A stretch of DNA of 64,000 nucleotides, from contig CAUYUJ010016352.1 of assembly GCA_963575745.1 (NCBI GenBank), positions 102,001-166,000 of the forward strand. Direction: 5' to 3'. The DNA comes from Prorocentrum cordatum (Eukaryota > Sar > Dinophyceae > Prorocentrales > Prorocentraceae). Of the stretch, positions 46,203 through 56,159 are shown in pieces; positions within the stretch are counted from its first letter, which is position 1, and every line of letters begins with the position of its first letter. The position numbers and the translations under genes were made by a program. The notes under the pieces were generated by a model. It ran no database searches and had not been told where the DNA came from. It saw nothing but the letters and a program-made list of their open reading frames with translations.

Positions 46203-46268
46203 AGCTTGAGCCGTAAACGGTACGGCAGAGAAAAAGACACTGCAAGCATCACGTCCTGAAGAGTACCA
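46203..46268 (-). repeat. Split direct repeat A2
   Basis: 66 bases matching A1 with about four substitutions. It contains a perfect 6-base inverted repeat GCCGTA/TACGGC separated by five bases at 46210-46226. It lies between B1 and B2, with 43 bases separating it from B2. Confidence 0.9.
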
Positions 46269-46451
46269 GCTTGCTCAGTCCTCCGAATCTTTGCCAGGCC
46301 CAATGAGGACAAAAGAGAGGACCTCCCACAGGGCCTGAAACTCAGGGCGCTCCATTTTTTGACATCAATGCGACGAAGCGTGGGGCAGGAGGCAGTGGCC
46401 ACCCAGCCGGCAAGGAGCAAAAAACGATCAGCGATTCGTTGAGCAGTCTGC
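46268..46451 (-). repeat. Split direct repeat B1
   Basis: 184 bases. The plus strand starts AGCTTGCTCAGTCCTCCGAA and includes AGGACCTCCCACAGGGCCTG and CAGTGGCCACCCAGCCGGCA. Same length as B2 with scattered substitutions and no net indel. Confidence 0.9.
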
Positions 46452-47262
46452 CCGAACCCGCAAGAGAGCTATGGTCGCACGGCCGCATCACACACCAAAT
46501 CGATCACAGAGCACCGAGGCACGAGCGCGATCAGAAGCGGCAGTCAAAGCTGACGCGAGCTCGCGGCACAGCGCAGCAGGATACGGGCAGGCAGTGGCGG
46601 CCCAGTGACGATTGCTGGTCGGCTCTCTGCCTACAACTCAATGCGGGGGCAGCCTGAGCGAGAGCCTTTGCCATGGACAGGCGGACAGCGGCGGGCCAAC
46701 TGCTCACACTCTGCATCGACATGCCAGAACGCTATCCTGGTCCTCTTGCGCCAGGGAGTACCGAACTGGCAGTAGTCTAAAACTAGCTGCTTGCACGAGT
46801 GGAACGAAAACAACTTCTGAAGTGCTGGAACCTGCCAAAGAACAGAAGTAGATGGCTCTCAGCGGCGACTGGACAATTATATTGAATGCAAAGGCGCAAG
46901 GTCTTCAAAGTAAACTCAAGCAGCTGAATACCGAGACTGACAGCAGCAGCGTCTTTGTCGGATCGGCCTGGGAAGCCGAGAGGAAGAGAAGGTAGTACAG
47001 TGCGTGGCTAACCAAACTGCGCTGACTGCGTTCGAAAGGATCCAGCCTCGCTTAGCAAATATCGGACTGGAATGATCCTCGGCTGCATGCCGCACGATGT
47101 CGAGGCCAAGGGCGCTGCGGCCTTGACGTCTGAAGTGCTTGGTCAGACGCGCACTGCCACAGAAAAGCTAGAGAAAGACGCAGCGGCGGAAGTCCCTGCC
47201 ACGCTGCACAGCACGATGAAACACCTGAGCCAGGTGGCGATCGATATCAGAAGGCGTCGCAT
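46452..47262 (-). other. Element 3' untranslated region
   Basis: Between the recombinase stop and B1. No motif or open frame of interest. It probably holds the 3' untranslated sequence of the element. Confidence 0.5.
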
Positions 47263-48804
47263 TCATAATCGAGCGGGCGTTGAGCCTGGGCGGCGAAGCA
47301 GGCGCTGCAACTTGGTCGGGGCCAGGGGCCGCACTCCGCTGCCGGCCAGGCGCTTCTCCACTAGGGCGGCATAATGCTGCTCGACCAGCTCCCCGAAGCG
47401 CAACGCGTGGTTGGGCACCTGGTTGAGCTGCGTCAACACGCGGGTCTCCTTGCCGTAGCGCTTGAGAGACTGCGAGCTGGCCCGGCGCCCGCGCCGCTGA
47501 ACGGCCTCCACGGACCTCCTCTTGCGAAGAAGATCGTCGGAGGCCCCTCCATGGCGGAGGGAGTCGAGGCGCGGGTCCGTGGGTCCCAGGCCAAGCAGCT
47601 CGCAAGCTCGCTTGAGCGCCCGCCCGAGCTCCAGCGCTGCGAAGGGCCGGGGCAAGGCGTCGGGGGCCGTCGTCATCTTCAGAGCGGCGATGACCGGCAC
47701 TGGCACCAGCCACTCGTCGAGGTCGAGGAGGACGGACTCGCCCCAGTTGCCCGTCTTGCCTGGCTGTCCACCTACGGCGCCCGCCAGGAGAATGCCCCAG
47801 TGCTGGAACTGGCTGCCCGCGGCAGGGTTGCTGGCGACAACGCGGAGTCCGAGCAGCCTGAAGCACTCGATCGGCCGCAGGTAGCACGCGAAGGCCAGGC
47901 ATATCCACGCGCTCATGCGAAGCCGCCCCTCGACGAGCAGAAGCCCTGCTACTGCGAGGGCGGCTGTGCGGGGCAGCGGCAGCCTCTGACGGCCTGGGGC
48001 GCGGCGCGCCCACGCCTGCGCGCAGCGGCTGGCGCGAGGCAACTGCACCTTCACCTGCTCGCCGACCGACGGGCAGTAGTGAGACGCCGCAGCCGGCAGA
48101 CGGCTGCCGTCGGAGCCTGGGCGGCCTTCCAGGCACAGGCAGTTCTGAAACTGAGCCAGAGCAACGTCCAAGCCCTGGTGGTCGGTCCAGGTCACGCCCT
48201 GTGACTGGCAGGAGACGCTGGAGTCGCTCAGGAGCTGGTGATACTGCCTCTCCGACGCAAGCTTCACTGCGCTCCGTTCCAGCACCGACAGGGTAGCCGG
48301 CGCCGGGCGGGCCCCAGCCACGATCCGCGCCCTCTTGGCTCTCTCGGCCTGGGCGCGCTCGGCTGCAGGCCGACGGCAGGGGCGTTTCTTGTGAGTCGTT
48401 ATCCTGGTCAACGCCTGAGCCAAAAGGACGAGCGCAGCAGGGCACCTCGAAGGACCGCTGAACCACCCCAACTTGCCTCTGGAGCCCTTGTCAGATGGGT
48501 AGAGAACTGAGGGGCGCCACCGGGTAGCAATACGGGCCCCCGTGGCCAATGATAGGCTGCAAACTTTACGAAGGGCGGGACGAAGATGAATAGACTTGGC
48601 GCGTCCCTTGCGTAGCCCAAGACATAACGGTAAATTGTCCACAATGAGAACCAGTCTGGCCCCAAGATCTGAAGAAGGACGGTTTGCGTGACGAACGGCG
48701 CGGACGGCTACATCACCCTCAAGACCCAATATGTTACCGGGCACGACTACCCGAGACGCCATGACAGCATCCCACTCGAAGGCCTCCAGGAGCTCCGCGG
48801 GCAC
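47263..48804 (-). CDS. RNase H end and tyrosine recombinase of the element
   Basis: Open for 513 codons from a non-ATG entry, so it should be read as the end of a longer RT-RH-YR polyprotein. Residues 10-110 are RNase H-like: ILGLEGDVAVRAVRH gives the acidic position, LVLIVDNLPL the next Asp, and TRWRPSVLYPSDKGSRG the closing W-x-P-x-x-x-x-P-S-D motif. Residues about 280-460 are the tyrosine recombinase: CYLRPIECFRL with the first catalytic Arg at 310, LDSLRHGGASDDLLRKRR with Arg 417 and His 418, and SQSLKRYGKETRV with Tyr 450 as the likely nucleophile. The His expected three residues before Arg 417 is Asp here. The usual RGRW box reads RGRR. This is the least damaged part of the element. Confidence 0.85.
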   Translation of the reverse strand: MPAELLEAFEWDAVMASRVVVPGNILGLEGDVAVRAVRHANRPSSDLGARLVLIVDNLPLCLGLRKGRAKSIHLRPALRKVCSLSLATGARIATRWRPSVLYPSDKGSRGKLGWFSGPSRCPAALVLLAQALTRITTHKKRPCRRPAAERAQAERAKRARIVAGARPAPATLSVLERSAVKLASERQYHQLLSDSSVSCQSQGVTWTDHQGLDVALAQFQNCLCLEGRPGSDGSRLPAAASHYCPSVGEQVKVQLPRASRCAQAWARRAPGRQRLPLPRTAALAVAGLLLVEGRLRMSAWICLAFACYLRPIECFRLLGLRVVASNPAAGSQFQHWGILLAGAVGGQPGKTGNWGESVLLDLDEWLVPVPVIAALKMTTAPDALPRPFAALELGRALKRACELLGLGPTDPRLDSLRHGGASDDLLRKRRSVEAVQRRGRRASSQSLKRYGKETRVLTQLNQVPNHALRFGELVEQHYAALVEKRLAGSGVRPLAPTKLQRLLRRPGSTPARL

Positions 48805-49769
48805 CCCCCCAAGACAGACGACTTGACCTTAATGTAGGACATGAAGTCGTCGCCCCGAGACTCCCTCAGCGTCTCCTGCACGTGCTTTACGTCGTGCTTG
48901 GCGGAGTCGGCGAAGCCATCCGAACAATATGGCAGAGGAGACGATCCGAGGGCTGAAGACCTGGCTTTTTCTGCACCAGCGACCCGATAGCGCCAGCGTT
49001 CGCTGAGCTGGCCCACAGACCCAGCAGACGAGGAGGATGCTCGACGCCGGCAGACGGCGAGCCCAAACGGTGGAGCATCGATGCAGCGTACATCTGGCGA
49101 CCACTGAGCCCGCCAGTCCACGCGGCACAAAGGTGACAAGTTGCGAACTTGCCAGGGCTCCTGTCTCACGCGTGGCCAAAGGCGCTGTTGGGAATTACCG
49201 TCGAGATGCTTGTAGATGAATGCATGGCAATCGCCCGGGAGACAAAGGTTTTCACGGCGCAGAAGCGCGGCCCACACTACGTGACCCAAACCACACTGCA
49301 TCATCTTGCCCGAAGCCTTGCCACGCCGAAGGAGGGCGCCGATGCCTGGCCTGAGGCGCCAGATGTTCCGCGTCTTCAAGCTGACAGTACGACCCATCGA
49401 TAGCGCAAGCCCCACAAAGTCCACGCTCCTCGATGCCTCCGAAACCTCGTGGACCACAAGCCCCTTCCCCTGGAGATCCGCGATGATAGAGCGATTCGCC
49501 TGGTTCGCGGTTGCTTCACACGGCGGGAACACAAATAATTTATCGACATAGGCGGCAGCAGCGACGGCGGTGTCCGAGTCGAGCTTGGGAGGAACCTGAC
49601 CATCCTCGATCACCTGGCCGTCGAAGATTCCCACGCCCCGTAGAGACTGCCTCGCATCGGCCTGGGACAGGTGCATCGCCCGATTCCACCCCATGGGAAG
49701 TACAACTAAACAAGGGGAAATGGGAGTGCCGGGACTAAGCGAGACTCCTGGACCGCAACCAGGTCGCAC
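48747..49769 (-). pseudogene. Reverse transcriptase palm/thumb and start of RNase H of the element
   Basis: The minus frame reads SPCLVVLPMGWNRAMHLSQ, the B/C region of DIRS-type RTs. It then gives VAAAAYVDKLFVFPPC, where a Tyr-x-Asp-Asp box is expected but the second Asp is Lys, so catalysis should be lost. RNIWRLRPGIGALLRRGKAS and WSPDVRCIDAPPFGLAVCRR (the first RNase H Asp) follow. It overlaps the downstream frame by 58 bases in another frame, which marks a frameshift near 48780. Confidence 0.8.
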
Positions 49770-49929
49770 GAGATCGGGGGGAGTTTACAGTAATCCTCGA
49801 GGCCCGCAGGGGGCCCGCAGGTGACAAAAACGCATAACTTAAATCTCCACGGGCGGCGAAGTTCCCATCCGGCCCAGTTTGGAAGCCCGCGAAGGCCGAG
49901 GGGGTGAGCAGCCTGGTTGAGGTCGCTTC

Positions 49930-50161
49930 TGAAACTTAAAATTTACAGACGCGCGTGTCAAAAAATAATGCGAAGTTGGCCGTTACGTTTCGTCACAAAG
50001 AACACTCCTAGAAGTCCCGACTTGGGGGTTACACATCGCCGCTTCAGCTGGGGCAAAAAATCACGATGGCGAGAGGGAGAACGAAGAGCAGGGTCAACGC
50101 CAGGACCGTTCAGTCTGGGAGAACGACGCTGCTGCTCTGCTACATCAGCCGGCAGAAGCAA
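49930..50161 (-). pseudogene. Reverse transcriptase N-terminal motifs of the element
   Basis: The minus frame from 50161 contains RDFLPQLKRRCVTPKSGLLG and VFFVTKRNGQLRIIF, matching the RT entry motif in which a Lys/Arg-x-Gly-x-Leu-Arg-x-Ile/Val-x-Asp box follows FFVxK. The frame hits TGA at 49958, but moving one base gives the expected DTRVCKF. The next 160 bases hold short pieces of the palm domain in several frames up to the LPMGW motif at about 49690. Confidence 0.75.
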
Positions 50162-50212
50162 GCGATCACGCCAAAACCTTAAGCAATCACTATCGGCCCG
50201 AGACAGACAAGA

Positions 50213-50735
50213 CTACGCGGGGGTGGGATCAGATCCGACCTCTGGCCATACCACGGGGTGGCGGGCGTAAGGCTTACGGGTAGAGCTATCGGGATACATA
50301 GCCGACCCAACAAGAAGCTCGCGGAGGGCTTCCTTGCTACTTAAATCTGCTGGCTGGGGGCCCACTTGACCGAAACAGTTCAAAACGCGCTGATGCGCGA
50401 ATCGCTCGCAGGCATTGAGAGGAGGGGGAGAGAGGCCAGGAGGATTGCTACAGGAGGCTTGCGGGGACCCATGCAGTTGGTTCAGACCTCTAATGGCGCC
50501 ATCGGCCCAATCCGACGCGCGCGCACAGCGGTGCACCCGTCGCTTCACTGCATGGCAGGGCGAGGCATCCAAAACGGGGGCGGCTCGTCGCTCCAGCGGT
50601 GGCAACGGGAACAGATCCCTCTGGCGGTCGGCCCTCGGCGGCATCGTGACAGAAGAAGAAGAGGGAGGAGGGGTGGAGCTAGCAGAAGCAGGCTCACTGA
50701 ATTGCAGTCCAGGGCACCCCCTCCGATGCACTTGG
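50213..50735 (-). pseudogene. Pre-RT region of the element
   Basis: A minus frame ending at 50213, with DRQRDLFPLPPLERR, then RCARASDWADGAIRGLNQLH and QPADLSSKEALRELLVGSAM. This arrangement (a DxFPLP-like motif, then a W-x-D-x-x-I-x-x-L-N-x-L motif) is what I expect between gag and RT in dinoflagellate elements of this type. The role is unknown; a protease is not seen. Confidence 0.6.
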
Positions 50736-50747
50736 CCGCGCTCTGGA

Positions 50748-52101
50748 TCATGCGTCATCTTTCCTCTTGACGTTGCGGGCCACTTCTCGTTCCTCTCTAT
50801 ATTTGCGTCGTTCCTTGAGCAGGGCATGCTCTCGAGATAGCCCCCTGGCGACCCACTCCGTGAGCTCAGGGCAAACGCGCGCGCCGGCACGAACGATGTC
50901 CACCCCATAGTACAAGTGCGAGTCCCCAACAGCATCCTCCTTGTGACCTGAGAGCCTCTCGCGCCACCGCTCCTCTTGTACCTGCAGCGACCTGGCCAGG
51001 TGCTCTGCCGTGGCGCTGCTCGGCAAGTTGACCTGGCCGCAGCAGGCGAGCGTCTCGAGCTGGCGGCAGCATCGCTCGTGCTCCGCGACCCCTGTGTCCT
51101 GCGCCTGGAGCTTGGCATCGTGCTTCCAGCGCGCGTGTCGCCCGGTAGGTGAGCCCCCGTTCTGCGCGATGTAGAGGCACACCCATAGGCACGAGCGGGG
51201 GCCCTTGATCGGCCAGTCCGGGAACTGGTCCTCCCTGAATGACTGCACGGCCCGCTCGAATGGGATGAGCCGATCCCCCAGCAGGTCGTAGTGCAGTGGA
51301 ATCGCGCGCAGGTCGAAGTAAGCAGTGCCTGGCCCTGCTCCAGGCGCAACCGCTCCAAGCGCACCGCCCGCTCCTGGCGCAGCCGGGGCGGCGGGCGCAG
51401 CGGGCGCAGCAGGGCCTCCGCCTACCGCAGGCGGGGCAGGCGCACCTCCAGCCGGCACGCCGAGGCCAGCCACCAGGGGGGCGCCGCCTGCTGGCGCAGC
51501 AGCGGGCGCGGCCACCACGGCGAGGGCGCCGGCGGGCGGTGCCAGGTCACCACCACCAAGGGCCGCGACCAGGCCTCCCAGGCCCGCGGCTCGTGCGAGC
51601 GCGCCAGCGCCAGCGGCAGGCGCGGGCCCGCCAACAGCCGGCGGCGCCGCGGGGCCCGCAGCGGCTCCAGCACCAGCGGCAGCCCCAGCACCACCAGCGG
51701 CTGGAGCGCCTCCGACGCCAGGACGCCCCGCCATGTTCGGCACCAGCTGCCCAGCGGGTGCAACCATACCGTGTCGCAGGCAAGCGGCATCTTTGGAGGC
51801 GGTCGCAGCGCCCACGGTGGGGACCGCCCTAAAGCAGTACAGGGGGTCCGCGCCGATGCCAACCACGGGCGCACCCGCGCCAGCGCCGGTGCCCACCTTC
51901 ACCTCAACAATGTCTGGGCCGCCGAAATCCTCGTCGTACTCGTCGCCGTCAGGCGTGGTGATGGCCACTAGCAGGCCGGCGCTGGGCACCAACAGCGTCA
52001 CCATGCGCTCGCTCGTGCCAGAACCTCTGGGCGTAGTTGTACCTCACGTACACAAAATCGCCAGGGGCCAGGCCGTAGGTGACGGCGATCGGGTGCGCCA
52101 T
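50748..52101 (-). pseudogene. Gag-like ORF1 main part, one frameshift
   Basis: The ATG at 52101 opens GLAPGDFVYVRYNYAQRFWH. After a one-base shift near 52005 the frame runs 418 codons: LLVAITTPDGDEYDEDFGG, then about 140 residues of Ala/Gly/Pro low complexity, then the conserved part. That part reads QSFREDQFPDWPIKGPRSCL, WVCLYIAQNGGSPTGRHARW, RCCRQLETLACCGQVNLPSS, and a Lys/Arg-rich charged tail. The W-P-hydrophobic-G-P-R motif followed by NGG-P is a hallmark of gag-like proteins in these dinoflagellate elements, as I know them. It would coat the element RNA. Confidence 0.75.
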
Positions 52102-52106
52102 GGCGC

Positions 52107-52568
52107 CTACCGACGGGCTTGCGCGGCAACCGCCGCAAACCGCGCCTGGCGCCGAGCCTCCTCCTGCACGTCCTCAAGTTCCGCCACGCGCTCCTCAACC
52201 AGGCCCGCAGGGAGTGGCGAGGCGCTGCTGGCTGCTGCCGTCCGAGTGGTCGACGGCGCGGTGGGCGGCTTCCAGACAACAGGCAACCCGCGCCGCCCCA
52301 CGAGGTACCCAGCACCGCAGGCCACCAGCAGGCAGCCCAGCAAGAAGACGACCGAGATCCCCTCCTGGTGGAAGGTGCTCGTCGGCGCGTACTCCAGGCT
52401 CGGGCACTGGACATGGGACGAGCACTCCAGACACGGCGCGCACTCCAGCACAGAGCAGGTGAGGCGCGGCTCGCAGGCAAGGCACGGCTGCGTGCCGCCT
52501 CGCACAATGAGGGCCGTGGAGATGCCGCGCGCGAGCTCAGATCCTGCTCGCGTAAGGAACTGTTGCAT
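52107..52568 (-). pseudogene. ORF1 N-terminal membrane/Cys-rich part
   Basis: From the ATG at 52568, 153 residues: QPCLACEPRLTCSVLECAPC and further Cys-x-x-Cys pairs to about residue 60, then a membrane-spanning stretch ISVVFLLGCLLVACGAGYLV, then a short coiled region (GLVEERVAELEDVQEEARRQ) before a stop at 52107. The gag part starts 6 bases further on in another frame, so the two may once have been one protein. The frame is open further upstream into A1 (ATG at 52634). Confidence 0.6.
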
Positions 52569-52587
52569 CGATGGTGCGTAACCAAAA

Positions 52588-52653
52588 AGCTTGAGCCGCA
52601 AAAGGTACGGCAGAGAAAAAGACACTGCAAGCATCACGTCTTGAAGACTACCA
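52588..52653 (-). repeat. Split direct repeat A1 (5' end of the element)
   Basis: 66 bases, repeated as A2. Read on the minus strand it runs GGTAGTCTTCAAGACGTGAT ... CTCTGCCGTACCTTTTGCGG, CTCAAGCT. It contains an imperfect inverted repeat (GCCGTA / TGCGGC) at 52611-52595 and an end resembling the spliced leader (GGCTCAAG). Confidence 0.9.
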
Positions 52654-52975
52654 TACTACACTATTAATAACAATAATAACTACACTACTAGTCACATTCA
52701 TAATCGTACAAATAATGTTAAGGGTAATCGTGATATCAATAATAAAAGTACTATGACACGTCAGAGCGACAATACTACTACACATACGCATGCTCATACG
52801 AATAAGAAGAACCAGCATGCGAATCATAAGAACGGTCAGGGTACGAATAGGAGTCATCATGACAAACATAAGAAGAATAATTAACATACTCCGAATAATC
52901 AAAATACTAAACATTATAAGAATACGAATAAAAATCATAAGAATAATAATGATACTCAGAAAAAGAAGAGAGGGC
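52654..52975. repeat. AT-rich simple sequence, right flank of the insertion
   Basis: ATTAATAACAATAATAACTA-type sequence for about 320 bases, directly outside A1. Similar in kind to 45790-45975. Confidence 0.85.
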
Positions 52976-53450
52976 CATGATATCTAGGAGACTTCATGGC
53001 CCCAGCCATCATACCCACACGCAAATGGTCCTCAGCCCCCTCTTGGACGCCACCGACCACGCTGCAGGAGCCTCTGGGAGCCTGCCAGAACGAGCACGCC
53101 CCAAAGCCTCGGACCTCGGGCGCAGCCGCGCCGCGCGGCGAAGGGGGGGAGCGGGCCGAGCCTTCACCAGCATCGGGTTCGAGGCCCACGCCAGCACCTC
53201 CGGGGGGAGGCCCGGGGGGCCGCCGCGAGCGACCCACCACGGAGGCTCGACCTCCATCCTGGATGGCTCGACCTCCCGAGAGGTATCCGATCCGCTCGTT
53301 GTCGTCGTCGTCGTCGTCGTCGTCGTCGAGGTCCTCGTCGTCGTGGCCGTCGTCGTCGTCGTCGTCGAGGTCGTCGTCGTCGAGGTCGTCGTCGTCGTGG
53401 CCGTCGTCGTCCTCACCGCCGGGGGGATGGTTCTTTGGGGGCCCTAGCAA
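52976..53450. repeat. Unique stretch and (GTC)n microsatellite
   Basis: 52976-53290 is GC-rich unique sequence. 53297-53420 is GTCGTCGTC with GAG/GCC breaks. Frames of 130-230 codons through it are compositional. Confidence 0.75.
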
Positions 53451-55220
53451 GCGGTGGATCCGGACATGCTCGGCCTCCCGGGGGAGCCAGCGGGGGGGGG
53501 GTCACCAGTTTGTCTCCTATTATTCGCTAGCTTCAAATTTCGCAACAGAGGTGGGGGGGTCACGGTCACAACTCTCCCAGAAGCGCAATTGTAGACCCCC
53601 CCAGACCAGCCATGAGAAGGCGGCCTTTTATCCAGACCCCCCAGACGCCGCCAAGGCAGCTCAAATCAGACCCCCCTAGCAATCATACCCCCAACAATTC
53701 CATGATGAAATCCATAATGCCAAATCTGGAAACCTTCGGCCCCCTCAGGGCCCGAGCCTGCCCTCTCTCACATCCACCGCCTGCATGGGGGCCCTCCCGT
53801 GGCCCCGGGGCCCGAGGCGGGCCCCCCAGGGAAGCCCCAAAGCACTCTCGGGGAAGCCGGCCGGCCGGGATCTCGCTCCTCGGAGGAGCTGCAGGCCTGG
53901 GCTGCGCGGCTGCGGCGGCCAGGCCGCAGGAGGGCCGCTGGAGCGCTGCCGAAGAAGAGCAGCTGCTGGGCGAGAGGCCGGGGTCGGAGGCCCACGCCGC
54001 ATCGCCGAGGCATCACCGATACATCGACGGTGCATCGGCGACGCATCGGCGACGTCGGCGATGCGTCGGCGACGCCGGCGCGGAGAAAGTCGGCTTCCAC
54101 ACCGAGCCGCATCGCCGGTGCATCGGCGATGCGGCGCGATCATCTCACTGCAGCCCTCGGTCTCACGGGCCGCACCCGCTGCGCGGCAGGTGCCGCACCG
54201 CCGCGGCCGCGGCGGCCACCGAGGCCGCCGCTGCGGCTGCGGCGGCGGCCGCCGCGGCGCGGCTCCTGCCGCGCGGAAGGTGCGGAAGGTGGAGATCGAG
54301 TGATGATGTCTTGGGGCGCACTGCTCGTCGACCGGGCTGGCTGCTGCTTAGCTTTGCAAGCCGTCCCTGAAGCCTGGTCGAACCCCGGGGCCAGCAGGGG
54401 ACGAGGGAGTTCTGCGGGGCGCTTCTGGGAGGCCACTCTGACCTCTGGTATGCCTACGTGCTGCACGCCCTGGCCCCTAAACGCGCGCAGGAGCCTCCCA
54501 ACGAAAACTCCAACGACCTCCAAAGACCGGCGAATCAGGGCTGGGCTCTTGGGCTGCAAACCAGGCAAGCGAAGGGCCTTCCAAAGCGATCCCGACGTCC
54601 CCCAAGAAGACTCGACGAGGCGCACTTGCTGAATACACGCCTGGACCCCCGGTTTTCGAGGCGGATCCAGCCGTGGCGACGAGAAGCCTACAGAAAGCCC
54701 AGAAAAGGATGCGAAAAATGCCAGAGAGGACCGCCGATGCCTCGACTGGCCCTCCCGCGGTCCGAAAACTTGCGAACCAGGCGCCCCTGAGGCCGCCACG
54801 ACGCTTGGGGCACTCTGCCCCGCAGCGCCGCCGCCCGCGGCGAGGCCCAGGATGCCCGTGAAGCCCTGGGCGCGCGCGCGCGCGTGCGGGGGAGGGGGAA
54901 GGCCCGCGAGCACCCTCCTCGGGATAGGGGGAGGCGGGAGGGACGGGGAGAAAGGGAGGGACGTGAAGGGAGGGAGGGAGGGAGGGAGGTGGAGGAAGGG
55001 AGGGGACGGGGAGGGGGGCGGCGGAGAGGAGGCGAGGGGGGAGGACGCCCGCGAGCGAGGAAGTTTGATGGCCAAGGCACAGCCTGCTGCGGGCCACCGT
55101 CGGCTTCGGCTGCCGTGGCGGACACAAGGCAGAAACGTGCAGCAAACAGTGGGGCCCCGAGGAGGGGGGTGGGCATGGAGGGAATGGGGGTGGGGAAGGA
55201 AGGGACGGATGTGAAGGATC
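53451..55220. other. GC-rich region with short GCATCGGCGAC repeats, no gene assigned
   Basis: 53455-53760 has CAGACCCCCC-type phrases. 54010-54140 holds about eight copies of GCATCGGCGA with variants. 54180-54260 is (GCC)n. 54955-55020 is (GGGA)n-like. A minus frame 55075-54140 (311 codons) has a protein-like middle (QQVRLVESSWGTSGSLWKAL) but overlaps plus frames of similar length, so I do not call it. Confidence 0.4.
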
Positions 55221-55221
55221 T

Positions 55222-55280
55222 ATCCTCCTCCTCCTCCTCCTCCTCCTCCTCCTCCTCCTCCTCCTCCTCCTTCTCTTTCT
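55222..55280. repeat. (CTC)n microsatellite
   Basis: Pure CTC for about 45 bases, followed by TTCTTCAAATTAAAAACTCC and then CTCCCTGTCACAGCC. Confidence 0.95.
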
Positions 55281-55309
55281 CCGTTCTTCTTCAAATTAAA
55301 AACTCCTCC

Positions 55310-55835
55310 CTGTCACAGCCGGAAGCCAGTCAGAAGGGTGGGCTGGGCGTTTCGCCTGATACTTTCTGCAGCTTTAAAGCTGGCAGCAATTCTACAAGTG
55401 GAGAGCGGGTGATTTTCAAAATGAGGCTCTAGCCTGAGCGCCGCGCACACTCGTCTTCAAACCTTGCAAAAAGTTTCTCGCATTGAGGGCGCGTCATTTT
55501 CAACATGTGGCCGCGCACGCTCGTCTTGAGGAATTGCATGAGCTTCGCGGATTGAGGGCAGGTCGTTTTCGAAATGTGGCTCTCGCCTTAGCGCCGCGCA
55601 CATTCGTCTTCAGAAATTGCCAGAATTTCACGTGTTGAGGGAAGGCCGATTTCAAAATGTGGCTCTCGCCTGAGCGCCGCGCACTCTTTCACGGGTTCAG
55701 GGCGGGCCATTTTGAAAATGTGGCTCCCGCCTTGGCGCCGCGAACATTCCTTTGAACAAGTTGCAAGAGCTTCGCGGATTAATGCCGGCGCCGTCTCAAA
55801 ACGTTGCTATCGCCTCGCGCACATATGAAACAGCT
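55310..55835 (+). repeat. ~80-bp tandem repeat family, locus 3
   Basis: Six or more modules with GGTCGTTTTCGAAATGTGGC, TCTCGCCTTAGCGCCGCGCA, CATTCGTCTTCAGAAATTGC. Same orientation and same left flank as at 18.9 kb. One module (near 55500) lacks the middle third. Confidence 0.85.
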
Positions 55836-56158
55836 GCAAGAGTTTCACTGGTTCTCATTGTTAACGTACCAGAGACGGTGTTGTGAAACGATTCATGATT
55901 GCCGGGGCGCAACATTCATGTTGTTTCGCGGTGTTGAAGTTCCAGGAATGGTTTTCTGTGGATTGTCAAGACGCAAGAGTCAGGTTGATTCGTGGCCTTG
56001 AAGTCCCGAGAATGGTGTTGTGGCGCACTGCAGGATGTTCGAAGGGTTGTCTCCCAACGGGGCACTTCCCGCAGTGGAAATCATTCCCTGTAGGGGCATA
56101 TGAAGAGGGAGCTTGGGGGGAGGGTTTATTGCAACATCGTTGACTAGTCTTGGGTTTG
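55836..56158. other. Flank of the ~80-bp array and microsatellite-edge motif
   Basis: 55880-56030 resembles the stretch after locus 1 (GGTGTTGAAGTTCCAGGAAT). 56113-56160 has GGGAGGGTTTATTGCAACAT ... TTGGGTTTGCATTGGTCCT, the same edge motif as at 22.6 kb. No gene. Confidence 0.55.
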
Positions 56159-56159
56159 C

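Larger units (their letters stand above)
45976..52653 (-). mobile_element. DIRS/Ngaro-like tyrosine-recombinase retrotransposon with split direct repeats
   Basis: On the minus strand the order is A1 (52653-52588), gag-like ORF1, a pre-RT region, reverse transcriptase, RNase H, tyrosine recombinase, then B1 (46451-46268), A2 (46268-46203) and B2 (46159-45976). A1 equals A2 over 66 bases with about 4 differences. B1 equals B2 over 184 bases at roughly 90 percent. The A1 ... B1-A2-B2 plan is the split direct repeat design of PAT/Ngaro-type DIRS elements, which use a tyrosine recombinase and not an integrase to insert. The RT-RH-YR order also fits that group. About 6.7 kb long. Frameshifts in gag and RT and a changed RT active site show that this copy is inactive. 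Confidence 0.85.

Noticed and set aside
47374-48204. 276-codon plus frame
   Set aside because: Antisense to the tyrosine recombinase frame, which carries conserved motifs.
51291-52667. Plus-strand frames of 226, 178, 418 and 182 codons
   Set aside because: Antisense shadows of the Ala/Gly/Pro-rich gag part and ORF1 N-terminus of the minus-strand element.
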